A stretch of DNA of 64,000 bases, taken from Lineus longissimus (taxonomy: Eukaryota > Nemertea > Pilidiophora > Heteronemertea > Lineidae). A program made the translations under genes and the position numbers. How positions within the stretch are numbered: the stretch's first letter is position 1; each line of letters opens with the position of its first letter. Positions 1-11,679 of this stretch are shown in pieces. Where the stretch lies: positions 9,112,349 to 9,176,348 of the forward strand of contig NC_088318.1 of NCBI RefSeq assembly GCF_910592395.1. Reading direction: 5' to 3'. Under the pieces are notes generated by a model, which had not been told where the DNA came from, ran no database searches, and saw only the letters and a program-made list of their open reading frames with translations.

Positions 1-2540
1 AAAGATACTAAGAGATAAAATGGTAGATGGAATTATAACATGAGCAAAAGCAAGATGGCATCTAGAGGACGAGAAGGATTCAAAATATTTCTGCAATTTG
101 GAAAACAGACACTACCAAGAAAAAGCCGTTACGGCACTAATAGACAAATACGGAAATGAGCTAAATGAAATAAAGGACATTTTAATAGAACAGCAGACAT
201 TCCATGGAAATCTTTACAAATGTAAAGAAACAAATACCACTAAGGTAAACTGAAATATCTCTTTCCCAGAAGAGGACACAATACAGAAATTAACTGGCGA
301 ACAAGCAATTGTATTAGAAAAGGATATAAGTGATGAAGCAGAATGTGAAGCTAACTAAATCGCCTGGCTCAGATGTTTTAACAGTGAAATTTTACAATCA
401 CTTTTGGAGTGAAATAAAACACACAATGATAAAATCCTTCAGAGAGGCTTTTATAACAGGTGAATTATCAGACAATCAAAAACTAGGAGTAATAACATGC
501 CTCCCTAAACCGGGGAAAGATTAAAAAATCATGAAAAAATGGCGCCCAATATGACGTTAAATTTGTATTATAAAACATTGTCTGGGATTATAACTTACAG
601 AATTAAAATAAATTTAAACCATCTAATTTCCAAATATCAAAAAGGATGTGTAAAATATAGATTCATTGGCGATTCTATTCGCATACCACGATATTTAATC
701 TTTAAGATGAAAAACACAAGATGCCTGGGATTATACTGCTTATTGACTTTGAAAAGGCATTTGATTCACTAGACTGGAGTTTTATCAATAGGACACTGAA
801 GTACTTTGATTTTGGGGAAAATACAAGAAAATGGATAACTATCTTTTATAAAAATATCCAAAGCTGTATAATAAATAATGGGCACTGCTCAGATAGGTTC
901 ACATTGGGAAGAGGCGCCAGGCAAGGAGACCCCCTCCCCCATATCTGTTCTTCTGGCTGCAGAGATCCTTGCCAATTCAATCAATAACCAAGATAAAAAA
1001 GGCATGAAAATAGACAACTCAGAATATTTAATTAGCCAATTGGCGGACGATACAACTCTATTTCTTGACAATACAGAACACATCTATAGATCCTGTATGA
1101 ACCTCCTCGACCGTTTTTTAGAAGTGTCGGGATCAACAATAAATTACACCAAAACAGTAGCTATCAAGATTGGGCTTACTGAACAACTAAAGTACAATCT
1201 AGGTAATGACAAGGATATAAAATGGCAATCAGAAGGAAAGTTTACTTTGTTGGGTATAAACTACGAGGTCATTAGCACTATTTAAATTAATACATCTGTT
1301 TACAGAACTGCCAAATCCGCCCAAAAGTGTCTTAAAGAGCTAAAAAAGATCTGTTTTAAATTCATATGGGTCAACAATAATGAAAAGATAAAAATAACAA
1401 CGTTATGTAATGATTATGACAATGGTGGTCTAAAAATGGTAAATTTAAAATACCTCTGTATGGCACAAAAAATTACTTGGATAAAGAAATTACATGATGA
1501 TCTAAACTTTTCTGACTGGAAAACACTTGTACTGTTTTGACATTGCTAAACATGGTGGAAATTTGATCTTGCTTTCAAGAGACCAGCACCCAATTTGCAA
1601 ACAGGCTTTAAACCCATTCCGGTGTAACAGTAACAAATGCCACCCTGGAAAAAGTGTCCGGCCCTATTGTATTCTGCAATATGGTTCTATAGAGACCCTG
1701 ACCGTCAATAGCTCAGAGATTGAAGCGCATAATAGAATCCTTTGTTTCCCGGACATTCTATCCTAGGACATTTTGAACTTCTACACCGGCAAGATATCTA
1801 TGAAGCTTGGATTATTATGGCTGATTCAAAAGAAGAGCATCCTCTTAAAAATTTTTCATAATAATAGTATTAAAATAAACCACAAAACAATATTCTACAA
1901 TGATTGGTTCTTACATGATGTAATGTATTTAAATGATCTAGTGGACGAAGCTGGGAACTTCTATACATGGGGGTAATTCTCAAGAAAATATGGATTCAAA
2001 CAGGTCCTTTCAAACTAGTAGCTGTGCTACGTGCAGTACCAAAAAACTGGAAGAAAATAATAAGGAATGGGAGTTCAAATTTGACAGACGTTGTCAATCT
2101 AAATATAAAAAAGATTAAAAATCTTTAAAACCTGGAAATTCTTTTTATTGGCAAAAAATAAAAAGCACAAGCAAAAGACCAGAAATTTAGAAAACAAATG
2201 GATTACTGTAACTGAATACAACCTCAATGAGGATGCTTAGGCCACAGTGGAAATCAAGGGCTATATGTTGCAATCGAACATAAACTCATTACAAAAGAAT
2301 AAATATACAAAACAAAATTAAACAATCCCCTACCAAACTTTCAGCATCTCAAACAAACAATAAAACTTAAAATCAATGTTGAAAAATTCCACAAAAATGG
2401 AGCAGAATTTGCAGAAAATGGGCAAATATCTTTTTGTCAATCTTGTGAACTGGCAATTTTATTGTAATGTGCAGGCTGGAATAATCAGAAACATTTGTCC
2501 CACTGTGTCGCACATAATAGCTTTTTTCATCAAACTAAAA
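1..2540 (+). pseudogene. L1/Tx1-type LINE reverse transcriptase relic
   Basis: This is the ORF2 of an L1/Tx1-type non-LTR retrotransposon, broken by frameshifts and stops. Pieces appear in the right order. The linker before the RT reads ARWHLEDEKDSKYF near 50-110. The RT start reads KSPGSDVLTVKFY near 360-400. Motif A reads LLIDFEKAFDSLDW at about 733-780. A GRGARQGDPL motif lies near 907-935. The YADD-box position reads QLADDT near 1036-1053. The post-RT region has NGGLKMVNLKYL near 1426-1460, and further L1-like tail sequence runs past 1976. The endonuclease lies off the left edge or is lost. The original YADD reads LADD, so the copy is catalytically doubtful as well as frame-broken. LINE identity is certain; the clade call rests on recognised motif wording. 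Confidence 0.85.
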
Positions 2541-2575
2541 ACATTGTGAGTAACTATGTAGTAGTCTAACTTCGA

Positions 2576-3085
2576 CTATACAGTGTGGCCAGACCGGGGC
2601 CGGTCAAAATATGTATTCCAGTCCCCACCAATGGACAGGTAATTGGCATCAGTAATATCACACAACCTGGAAATCTCTCTGAGCACCTCAACGTACTCCA
2701 AGACAAGGACAATCAGTAGGCACACGTTCAAAAATAGGAAACAAATAATGTCCTCATTTAATTGGACTTGATGGCACACAGTCGACTTGACTTACACTCA
2801 ATTGGGGGTAACTGACACTGCAATGTTTGGAGACGCACATCCCCCATACGGCCGACATTGTAGCAAAGTAGTTCCGTCCATTGCGGAAGAACCATAAACA
2901 TTGGCATCCTAACCAAGCTGACTAAGGTCGCGTTTTAATTGCGGGAATTGATCCTGGTAGAGCCAGTGCTTTAGAATGTAGAGAAATTCAAAAATCTTAA
3001 GAATGTCACAGATGTACTCTTTCCAGCCCTCGGCGAGGCCGTTACAGTTATAGATTGCAACACTGAGAAAAGACATTGCTTACAC
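2576..3085 (-). pseudogene. LINE APE-type endonuclease fragment
   Basis: Read on the minus strand this is the N-terminal half of an apurinic-endonuclease-like domain from a non-LTR retrotransposon, the enzyme that nicks target DNA. The opening strand reads LSVAIYNCNGLAEGWKEYI, followed by LKHWLYQDQFPQL and then CRPYGGCA. The Asp-containing catalytic motif appears as IGGDWNTYFDRPRSGHT near 2580-2640. Several stops and at least one frame break separate the blocks. No reverse transcriptase follows on this strand, so it is an isolated fragment. The orientation is opposite to the L1 relic immediately to its left, so it is a different insertion. Confidence 0.75.
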
Positions 3086-4070
3086 AAATAATTCTGGGCG
3101 TAAGGTCATGAACTGGACAGTGCTAGTGAATCCTCCACTATGTTAGGGGGGATATATTTCCGAACGCGAACACCCTCCGGCCGCAGTTCATTGTCAATAA
3201 ATCCTTTAAGTTGGAAACGGGAACAGTTAGTCTGAAGGATTTGTAACTCGCAATTTGCGTTGGTAGCTTTATTTTCACCAATTTTTTTGCTACACCTTCG
3301 GTCACATTACAGTCATGTGACTGAGGATGGGATCCTGAATTTGAATTACTTTAATACCGACTGAAGGGTCCGTCTCAAAGGTACAGACTAATGGTCAAAG
3401 TTGTCCATTCATTTTTGAGTTATCGCATGCTGGGCGATTTGTATTTGTACCGGTATTTGGCTCCTGATTGGCTACTCTAGTGATTATATAGTTACTCCAA
3501 TATTAACTTTGGCATTTTACTGTCTCAGCATGGGTCTTTAACCAATTAGCCATATTTTCCTATATCACTCTGTCTTGTCTGATGTTTAGTCATGTTAGAC
3601 TAGGACCTACCCTGGCCTCAAGAGGCCTTTGTCTTCAGAAGGGAGCCATCATGTAGGCCTATTTTCAAATGGTCATTTCTGATAAGAAACACTCTGTTTT
3701 ATGTTGTTTTCTCTTTATTGATATGTCAACTGTTTTCTATTCCAAGTTACTCCACAGCTTGCTGACAGACACCCATACTGAGAGCGACCGCGCCCCTTTT
3801 GATCATATAATGCTTTTGAGTGATCATTTGATTTTAGTACAGCATCCGGATTTACTCAATGATAGAATAACAAAATACATCAAAAAACTAAGATTAAATT
3901 ATACGTTGATGTCTCTACATGTTAATAGTACATTCTCTTCAATTTCCCAGCCAGTTTTAACTTAAAATATTGTAATCTCTCAGCTAATGTCATGACATTT
4001 TAATCCAGTGGCCATGGTAAACAAGTTGTTCAATACCAACGTTGTGCCGCGGTCCAGATTGGGTATCAAA
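3086..4070. other. No recognisable gene
   Basis: A+T-rich sequence. A 98-codon open stretch at 3669-3965 has no motif I recognise and no supporting context. I see nothing else to call here. Confidence 0.5.
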
Positions 4071-4353
4071 AATATCCAAGATGGCCGCCTGGCAGCCATA
4101 CAAGATATCGGACAATAAACTCAAAATCTATAGGACACCACTCACATCCCATTCGATTGTGAGGAATAACCTCAGGGGCTACATTGTCAGTCAGTTGCTG
4201 AGTCTTGATGTATATAGTCCGTCGGCTTTCGTAATTTATATGCGTAATTCGGGTACAGTAGTTGAAAATTTCAGGTGTTGTCAGAAATGACCACGTCATT
4301 TGCCAATTTGTGACGCTATAATGGGGGCCATCTTGAATATCAAAATGGCCGCC
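4071..4353. repeat. Short dispersed repeat bounded by AAGATGGCCGCC motifs
   Basis: AATATCCAAGATGGCCGCC at 4071-4089 recurs inverted as GGGGGCCATCTTGAATAT at 4323-4340, and in direct orientation as AATATCAAAATGGCCGCC at 4336-4353. Inverted ends about 280 bp apart suggest a small non-autonomous element or a dispersed repeat unit. A related word, CCAAGATGGCCGC, appears near 32272. No coding content is evident. Confidence 0.45.
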
Positions 4354-6500
4354 GAAAACGATATGTTTTTGCCTATATATCGAAATGTACAGCAATTAAG
4401 AATCTAATTCCAACGCCTACCCCTAGGTTGTTGGGTCTGACCAATCAAATGGAACAATCGAAATCGAAGCCAGATGACCGCCATTTATCCCGACGGACAT
4501 TTAAAAACCTTACAAAAAACTATTTCATTTCGACCTTTAAAAGAAAATTGGGCTTGAATGCTGCAACACAAAATTATAAGAATTTTGGCATTTGGTTCAT
4601 AAGAATCAACCGAGCAGATCTGTAGATATGGCTATTTTGAGCGGGTAAATTATTAAGTGTGTATAGGTGAGTTATTTACATATATCTCCAGCATCGCTTG
4701 TTTAAATGTTGATGAAATATGAATAAAATACCTTTGGATTGTGTGGTCAGTCATCTTCTATTAGGGAGGAGTTGTTCCCAAAAAACCATATACAAACATG
4801 TGTTTCTTGCAGGGATTCTAAATGACTAATTGATGTACATATTGAAAACCTGACAACTGCATTGCTGACTGTGAGGAGTGTTCTCAAAGGTCACCAGCTG
4901 TCTGAAAAAAAACAATCACCTGTAGCGAGCTAGACTTATCTTCAAAATGAAAGAATTTAGCAGGAATTTTCTAGTAATGAAAGCAAAAAACCTTTGTTGC
5001 ATCACAGTTCACATACATTGTGAAAAAGAACGAAAATAAAATAAAATAAAAAAGTGGCTTTTTGGACATTTTAAAAATTGACTGGTACATAATGAAGAGA
5101 CAGGATTAGCTGGGTCCAAATACATCAGATACATGACCAACTAGATATGTACCATTCGCTGCTGAAAACCGCATTCAATTATCTTATTCTATCTATGTGA
5201 TATTAAAAAAAAAACTGTGGACATTTACTTTCTGGAAGGACTGTACCAACCCAAACGGTCGGACGGCGATACCAAAGCCATTGTGGCTAAAAAAGAAGCG
5301 CAAAGTACCTTTGAAAGAGAACAGAAATACACTACAAACAAGCTGTTTTAAAAGTTAAACACATATTATAAATAAAATGTATGCTTAGGTAGAACCGTAC
5401 GTCAGTAAGTAATGTAGCCGTGAACAAAATTCCGCAGAACCTGTCAACCTTCACAATATTTAAAAGACAAAATGTTAGTGCTTCTTGGTGAAAATCGAAC
5501 AAACGACCAAAAAGTAACCATATTCCAAGTTATATGTAAATGATTCAGACTTTGCTAGAAAGTAATTTTAAACTTTATACGTTTGCTTCTCTGTAAAAAC
5601 TTTAATTTAGCGGAACCATTACTGAACAGCTCAGAGATATGGTCACAGAGAGTAGGTTGCCACTATATTGGGATTGTATACAGTATGTTATTCGGTTACT
5701 CATATAACGCAGAGCTTTTTGTTCTCTTGCTGCTGACTTGTTTCCTGTGCCTTTGCTTGGTTGATTGTAAATCATGCATGATCAAGTTGTCATCGTAAAG
5801 TGTCCCTTTGTGGAAGTCTTGGCTATTGACTGCTGGTAACTGTGGAGTTGTTTCTCTAAGGCATAGTTTTCTGCTTGGAGGGCCAGGAGTTCCCGTCTGC
5901 AAAGAGAGATTAAATGTGTTGCGAATGAGAGCGAGAGCTGGACTGGCCAAATGGCGGTGCCAAAAATTGTACGTTTTTTGGAAAAATTGTTGGCCACAAG
6001 TTTGAAAAAGATAATGTTTCAATCATATCTGGCCGGAATAGATATTCTTGTCATGTAGCTATTGAAATTTCGCTCGGGAGTATGCCTTGTAGAGTTTTTG
6101 GAGGCCACTGAACATTGCTAAAAGTAAAGCAAAAATTGTCAAATTTTTAAACTTGGGTTGTCTCTCTATTCCTTCTCATTGCATGCGTTCCTTGATCTCA
6201 AGCCCTTCCCAGTCCTGATATTCCAAACTACCCTTAAAAAAATACCCTGGAAATCTATGGATGTACTTGAATTGTCCAAAATCTCTGACTTTCCAAAAAC
6301 ACCTCTGTGTCTCATTGAAATGTTGATAATCATATTACAAAGAGAAGTTCAAGTTGTCCCAAGATATTAAAGTTGGGGTATACGACGATCTCGACCATAT
6401 GTTTGATACATGTATGCATTGCCAATAGAGGCAGAGGAAAAAACAGAAATCGGCGACATCGCCTGACACCTTATCTGACCTGTCAAATTGCGTTTATTTA
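4354..6500. other. No recognisable gene; weak heptad-like minus-strand stretch
   Basis: Mostly A+T-rich sequence without a gene I can support. On the minus strand, around 5830-5930, a 71-codon open frame contains ELLALQAENYALEKQLHSY, with leucines spaced as in a short coiled coil. It has no flanking domain, so I do not call it a gene. Confidence 0.4.
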
Positions 6501-6502
6501 CA

Positions 6503-6924
6503 TCACATGAGGTTAGACATACTAGACAAGGTGGATAGCAATAGATACTTGGGTCTGGACATAGGCCTAGCATACCCGCTAGACTTTACACGCGGAACAG
6601 GTATTCTTGCGGCGTCGGCGAGTAAGGCGCTGGGAGGTCCTGTGGCTAAACATCTCGCAGCCGGTGGTTTTACGTTCGACATTTTCACTAAACTGTTCGA
6701 TAATACGGTGGCTCCAATATTAGATTATGCAAAAGGAGTGTGGGGCCTCAAGGGGTTTAAAAACTGACGCTGTGCAATTTCGTGTAATGAGACCATATCT
6801 TGGCGTCGGGAGATTCTCAGCGCTGCCTAACATCGAGGTTGATATGGAAAACTCATTTATCATGGGCAAAAGTATGATTTCATTCTTGAACATTGAAAAT
6901 GTCAATGAAAAACAATCTTTATAA
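6503..6924 (+). pseudogene. LINE reverse transcriptase C-terminal fragment
   Basis: This matches the region just after the catalytic palm of CR1/L2/Rex-type LINE reverse transcriptases. Visible wording is NRYLGLDIGLAYPLDF, then ASASKALGGPVAKH, then TKLFDNTVAPILDYAKGVWG, followed in the next frame by the usual VMRPYLGVGRFSALPNIEV segment. A frameshift near 6755-6770 joins the two pieces. There is no RT core upstream and no recognisable 3' tail. It is a dead, truncated copy. Confidence 0.75.
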
Positions 6925-6944
6925 GTCAATTTTAAGAGGATCAA

Positions 6945-7711
6945 TTGAAATTAATTGTCCCCCCAATTACGGCAATAGCGTGGGCTACATCACAGTTTTT
7001 GATGAACCCGTCGCCTGGCTCTAACAAGCCGGTTGCTAAGCTGATTTGGTAAGCCAGTTGTCAAACACATAAATGGCTTTATCTTCAAAACGGATGGGGC
7101 AAAATGCATGGGGTTTTCGGTATTGTATATATTGTAAGGTGCACTTTTGATGTCGTCTTACAGCAGAAAACGGCAAAATACCTATTTGCTGTTAAATTTG
7201 ATGTAGAAAGAACCCACTCTATTCTGGGTAATCACTAGAATCGTTGCGTAGCACAGTTTTTATTCATTCTTCTCCATATTCCATTCCAACCAGTCTCAAT
7301 TCAGTCTCTATTTATTTTGAAGCAATAAGTAATGAAAGCTAGATTCTGAAATTAATATTTGTGGCATTTAAGGTGCTAAAACGTAGTTTTTGCTTCAGGA
7401 CCTATAAGGTCATCCTTTAAAAAAAAACAACCGGCGTGAGTTGGTAATTTAGGGTCCCCTCATGCCATTAATTAATAAAAGAACGTTTTAAAATCCTAGC
7501 AAAATGATGTGTTGCAGTCTTTCTGGAACACGTATGGTTACCATTTGGTGCTCACGGCACCCGTCACAGTACGAGGTGCTTTACAGACACCCAATCTTTG
7601 ATAAAGCACAATGAAATTGTAATCGGCACAATGACTTGTTGACCACTTCCAGAAGATTATCACCATTGACTAGACTTGATAAACCAATGGCCATTACTTA
7701 GGACTAAACAA
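6945..7711. other. No recognisable gene
   Basis: Non-coding sequence between a LINE remnant and the left end of the pogo-like transposon at 7714. I see no tRNA, repeat or ORF worth calling. Confidence 0.5.
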
Positions 7712-8323
7712 TACTCTAACCCCGGATCTATAAGACCAGAAGACACCGCCCAGAATAGGTTGATTCATATTCATTCCAAATTGAATGGTCACTCCCGATT
7801 AATACTGATTGGAACACATTCCTCTGGACACGGCCAATGGCCTAAGAATATTGTGTGCTGTGAACAAGGTGCGTTGGTAGGCCTGTATGAAATGAACATG
7901 AAGACTCGCGTGTCCAATAACCTTTCTTTTATTCAATGAGAACAATAAGGCAGGGTAAGCAATATCAAATCTAGGCCCTGTGATTCATACAATGTGTAAT
8001 CAGCGACATATGCTACGTTCACACTGAGCACGGTTCTGATCCGTATTCCGGAATACGTACTCCGGAATACGGTTTCGTTAATGCGATTTAAAAATGACCC
8101 GTTCACATTGCGTTAATTCGCTTCAAATTCGCTTGCTGATCAGGTTCTGGAGCGTTCACACTCAATGCGTAATAACGCCACGGCATCTATCGGATGCGAT
8201 TTAAACTGATTCCGATGGCCTCCGACAATCCCGAATGTCCCGAAGGAGGCCGAGCCGAAAGATCCCGAGAGGTGAAGGTCAAATTTTTTCCAAGATGGAT
8301 GCGCCCATGGACATGATGGAGAA

Positions 8324-8766
8324 GAGACAAGACCACAATTGATTTTTTAAGCCTTTTAGCAGTTAAATTGTCAATGTTTGACCGCGACGCATCAAAGAAC
8401 GCGTCAAGTAGTGAAACTGAAATTCGGATATGATATACGGGTTAGTCTTGCGAGTAACTGGTGCGATGGAAATTGGTGATTGACCACGGAAATTTTTTTA
8501 TAATCGACAAATTAGACAGAATTTGATATTTCCACTGTTTTCAGCCAACTGGCAGAAAAAACTCAAAACACGCCCCCTATTACCCAATTAGCAAAATTCG
8601 AAATTAATTTTTTCATCAAATAATTTCTTTATATCTGTAGACTTGCCACAACAAATATTTTTTCAATACCTCTCCAAATATGTACTTGAGAGTAAAAAAC
8701 ATGCACTCGTCTAATAGATAGGCCTGGACCCTCCAACCTATGAATATTCATTAGTGGTCTTGTCTC
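8324..8766 (+). mobile_element. 443-bp MITE, first copy of inverted twin
   Basis: It starts with GAGACAAGACCAC and ends with GTGGTCTTGTCTC, a perfect 13-bp terminal inverted repeat. It is preceded by AGAA (8320-8323) and followed by the 4-bp spacer TTCT (8767-8770). The interior is A+T-rich and non-coding. The second copy in opposite orientation is almost identical; most differences are in a 30-bp block near 8390-8420. The 4-bp flank is compatible with families that make 4-bp duplications, such as Sola or Chapaev, but no transposase is present to confirm this. Confidence 0.75.
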
Positions 8767-8770
8767 TTCT

Positions 8771-9214
8771 GAGACAAGACCACTAATGAATATTCATAGG
8801 TTGGAGGGTCCAGGCCTATCTATTAGACGAGTGCATGTTTTTTACTCTCAAGTACATATTTGGAGAGGTATTGAAAAAATATTTGTTGTGGCAAGTCTAC
8901 AGATATAAAGAAATTATTTGATGAAAAAATTAATTTCGAAATTTGCTAATTGGGTAATAGGGGGCGTGTTTTGAGTTGTTTCTGCCAGTTGGCTGAAAAC
9001 AGTGGAAATATCAAAGTCTGTCTAATTTGTCGATTATAAAAAAAATTTCCGTGGTCAATCACCAATTTAAATCGCACCAGTTACTCGCAAGACTAACCCG
9101 TATATCATATCCGAATTTCAGTTTCACAACCTGACGCATTATTTGATGCGTCGCGGTCAAACATTGACAATTTAACTGCTAAAAGGCTTAAAAAATCAAT
9201 TGTGGTCTTGTCTC
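8771..9214 (-). mobile_element. 444-bp MITE, second copy in inverted orientation
   Basis: This is the mirror copy of the element at 8324-8766, again bounded by GAGACAAGACCAC and its complement. It is followed by AGAA (9215-9218), identical to the flank before the first copy. Together the two make a near-perfect 890-bp palindrome with a 4-bp centre. Scattered mismatches between arms show the pair is not a recent assembly artefact of one sequence. Confidence 0.75.
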
Positions 9215-9798
9215 AGAATGAGAATGAGAATTTGCGCGATTTGTACCCTCGTTTTATATATTTGTTCGTGTTTTTCATGCAAATAACTGCTCAGAATCGG
9301 CGCCGTAGATCAAATAATCTGCAAATTTCTCTGACATTTATGTCAACACGTTTTCCCCACGACGTAAAACGGAAGTAGGTGGGCAAAACTCAACTGCGCA
9401 TGCGTAACGCGGGATTCCAGTTGAATACGTATTAAGCTGTTCACACTGCGGTGACAAAGCGATGTTACCAATTCGAATTAGTTAAAGCGGAATGGAATAC
9501 GCATTAAGAACCGTATTTGTTAATACGGTTTCAATGCGCATTAGCGGGTTCCTTGTGTGAACACCTGAAGCGTATTAAAGCTTCAATGCGCTTTGGGATA
9601 CGTATTAAAGGCCAGTGTGAACGCAGCAATAGAGAATTAAAGGTAGCATGCCAGAAAGTAATGTCGATGAATTTTTAAGACATCCTCTTCAACGTAATGA
9701 GTATAAAGTTAAGACAGATCCAACTTACATAATGAGTTACAGGTTGGGACAAATGAATAAGAAGCCCTCATATGATCGAACTCGGACTTAAGTCAGTT

Positions 9799-11290
9799 TT
9801 AGTCTTGACCTTGAACAACAAGTTCTTCATCCATATCTAGAAACTGAAGTTCATCGTTCTCCTGAGCCTCCTCTTCCACGTCACCGAATAGCAGTGGTCC
9901 TGCATCAATGGGTGATATGAATAAAGACTAGAAAATGCTTTTATCTAAATCTCCATGTACATTTACACTAGGCCTTCCTGTACAAAACCGGAGTAAAAGC
10001 ATTTGCTAGTCTTTATTCATATCACCCAATGTCCCGAGGACGAAACGCTGCCTCAAAACCGTTAATGACAACTCGGGCATCAACTGCATCCCATGCCTGG
10101 CTTATGATGTTTACCACATCAAGTAATGTGATTGGAGGACACTCTCCATCATTGTCAGTGTTAGCTGTTTTCCAGGTTTTCCACTGCTGCTTTGCGTGCG
10201 ATTTAAAAGATTTCATCACTGCCACATCTAGCGGTTGAGCAATTGATGTACACCCAGCCGGTACGAAGTCAATGATGCCGCCCATTTTCATCATTCCATT
10301 TCCAAATATTTCGGTCCTGTGAACTCGATATCTGTCAACAACTATGAGAAACTGTTCGCAGTTTTCTGTTTCCACATGTGGTCTAAAAACTGCATCGATC
10401 CAATGCACAATAGTTTCTGTCTTCATCCATCCTGATTGAGATGAGGTTACTCGAACATTCTGAGGCAAGTCATTCTCGAGGAGGGCATCCAACTGCCTTA
10501 CGAACCCACGCCTTGGAAATGTCACATGGGCAGGCAGTTTGCCACCCGTGGCAGTGATGCACAGCGAGACAGTGCATCAAAGTTTGGGGTTTGATCGAGA
10601 AGTCCTGATATCGACTGATTTCGTTCCTTTGTTTTCACAGCTGTAGAGTGGACGACAGTCCAGCAGAAGGAAGGTTTGGTCCATGTTAAAGATAAACTGA
10701 AAACCGATGTCGAATTCATCAATCGTCTCAGCAATTCCATTTCTGAACGCTTCTACTCGCTGCAATGCATCAGCCGGGATCGTAGTTGTATTTTTGTTCG
10801 ATTTTCGCAATGTAATGTCCTTTCGCTTCATGAAGTCACACACCCATCCATTGGAGGCATGGAAATCATGGCGCGTGGGTTTAGCCTCCACAATGTCGTT
10901 GCGTCTTTGGTCGTCGATATTATTCCACCAATTTGCAAACAGTTCTAGTGCTTTTTCTTGTAGATCCTGAACGGATACCGGCAAGCGTCTGGCCCTTAAC
11001 CCCGCAAACCACTCATGTAGCTCGTTTTCAACCTCAATCCACGTTCCTATAAGTTTCACTTTTATCTTTCGTGATTTTCCATAATTTTCTTCGGCTGCTA
11101 GTTCGAGCTCATTCCGGTCCCATTTCCGAAATGTTTCAACCGGAATTCGGTAATGATCGGCAAATTCCTTGCTGCTCGCGACAGTACCATTTTCAAGCGC
11201 CTCGTCCAGATCTCGAAGGTACGCTAGTTTTTCGTGTACACTGTAACTTTGCCGTCTCTTTCTCAAAGCCTGTGCAGCTTGGGCCTGCAT
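9799..11290 (-). pseudogene. CENP-B/pogo-like DDE transposase (copy A)
   Basis: Transposase of element A. Suggested start is the ATG at 11290 (MQAQAAQ), just before the DNA-binding domain. An N-terminal helix-turn-helix reads RQSYSVHEKLAYLRDLDEA, followed by the second, CENP-B-type helical domain (FANWWNNID). The DDE core shows NMDQT (first Asp), VVDRYRVHR (second Asp) and STAQPLD-type wording CTSIAQPLD (third Asp). The frame is open except for one TGA at about 10574-10576, where relatives have Gly. A 118-bp MITE interrupts the end. The original acidic tail (FGDVEEEAQENDELQFLDM) resumes beyond it and stops at 9799, and the frame matches if one AAT is removed with the MITE. There is no hydrophobic leader and no intron, unlike copies B-D. 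Confidence 0.85.
9910..10027. mobile_element. 118-bp hairpin MITE in transposase tail
   Basis: Terminal inverted repeats of about 33 bp begin GGGTGATATGAATAAAGACT and are nearly perfect across 9910-9942 and 9994-10027. AAT flanks both sides (9907-9909, 10028-10030), a 3-bp target duplication. It sits inside the last codons of transposase A and creates a premature stop; the original acidic C-terminus continues on the far side. It is too small to encode anything and must have been moved by another element's transposase. Confidence 0.8.
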
Positions 11291-11679
11291 CTTGTCATGT
11301 AAAGATAACCCTAACCTGACAACAACATTAGAAGAAGAGCTCACAGGACTACAAAAGACAACACGCAATTGCAAATTGTTACGGCAATGCACAAAAGGAG
11401 TGTCATCGGTCACTGTCAATTTTAAGATTGCTATAGACTTCATATTCTGATTATACTCATCATTTACCTGACAGTAGGCCTATAACTCGGACGAAGAGTG
11501 AAATCAACATGCCACTGGTCAAACCTTCTATTTACAAAGATTCAGGCCCTTTGCTCAGCTCATGACATTTCCCATTGGCCAACCTTCATAAAAGGTATGG
11601 TAATAAAATGAATAATAATCAGTGGGCCTGAGCTTAGTCAATTTATATTGTCTGGTCTTATAGATCCGGTGTTAGAGTA

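Larger units (their letters stand above)
8011..9628. mobile_element. Non-autonomous DNA transposon with TGCTRCGTTCACACTG ends
   Basis: The left end TGCTACGTTCACACTG (8011-8026) matches the right end TGCTGCGTTCACACTG read inverted (9613-9628). Both are flanked by ATA (8008-8010 and 9629-9631), a 3-bp target duplication. The subterminal 300-bp zones are packed with variants of TTAATACG, GCGTATTAA and TTCACACTGCG, such as GAATACGTATTAAGC near 9423, which could be protein-binding repeats. It has no gene of its own. Its interior is occupied by the twin MITE pair at 8324-9214, without which it would be about 0.72 kb. A 3-bp duplication points toward PIF/Harbinger-like mobilisation, but I cannot assign a superfamily. 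Confidence 0.65.
7714..11677 (-). mobile_element. Pogo-like DNA transposon A with nested insertions
   Basis: A 27-bp terminal inverted repeat begins CTCTAACCCCGGATCTATAA at 7714-7740 and is matched, one base apart, at 11651-11677. Both ends are flanked by TA (7712-7713 and 11678-11679), the target duplication of Tc1/mariner/pogo elements. The minus strand carries a DDE transposase gene at 9799-11290. The element is 3,964 bp long, but a 1,618-bp element (8011-9628) and a 118-bp MITE (9910-10027) are inserted in it, so the original was near 2.2 kb, a normal pogo size. That the TIRs and gene belong together is inferred from their spacing. Confidence 0.75.

Noticed and set aside
3669-3965. 98-codon plus-strand ORF
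   Set aside because: No motif, no conserved context, and composition like the surrounding non-coding DNA.
5782-5997. Small coiled-coil protein on the minus strand
   Set aside because: Only one short heptad-like stretch. Overlapping frames are equally open and there is no homology I recognise.
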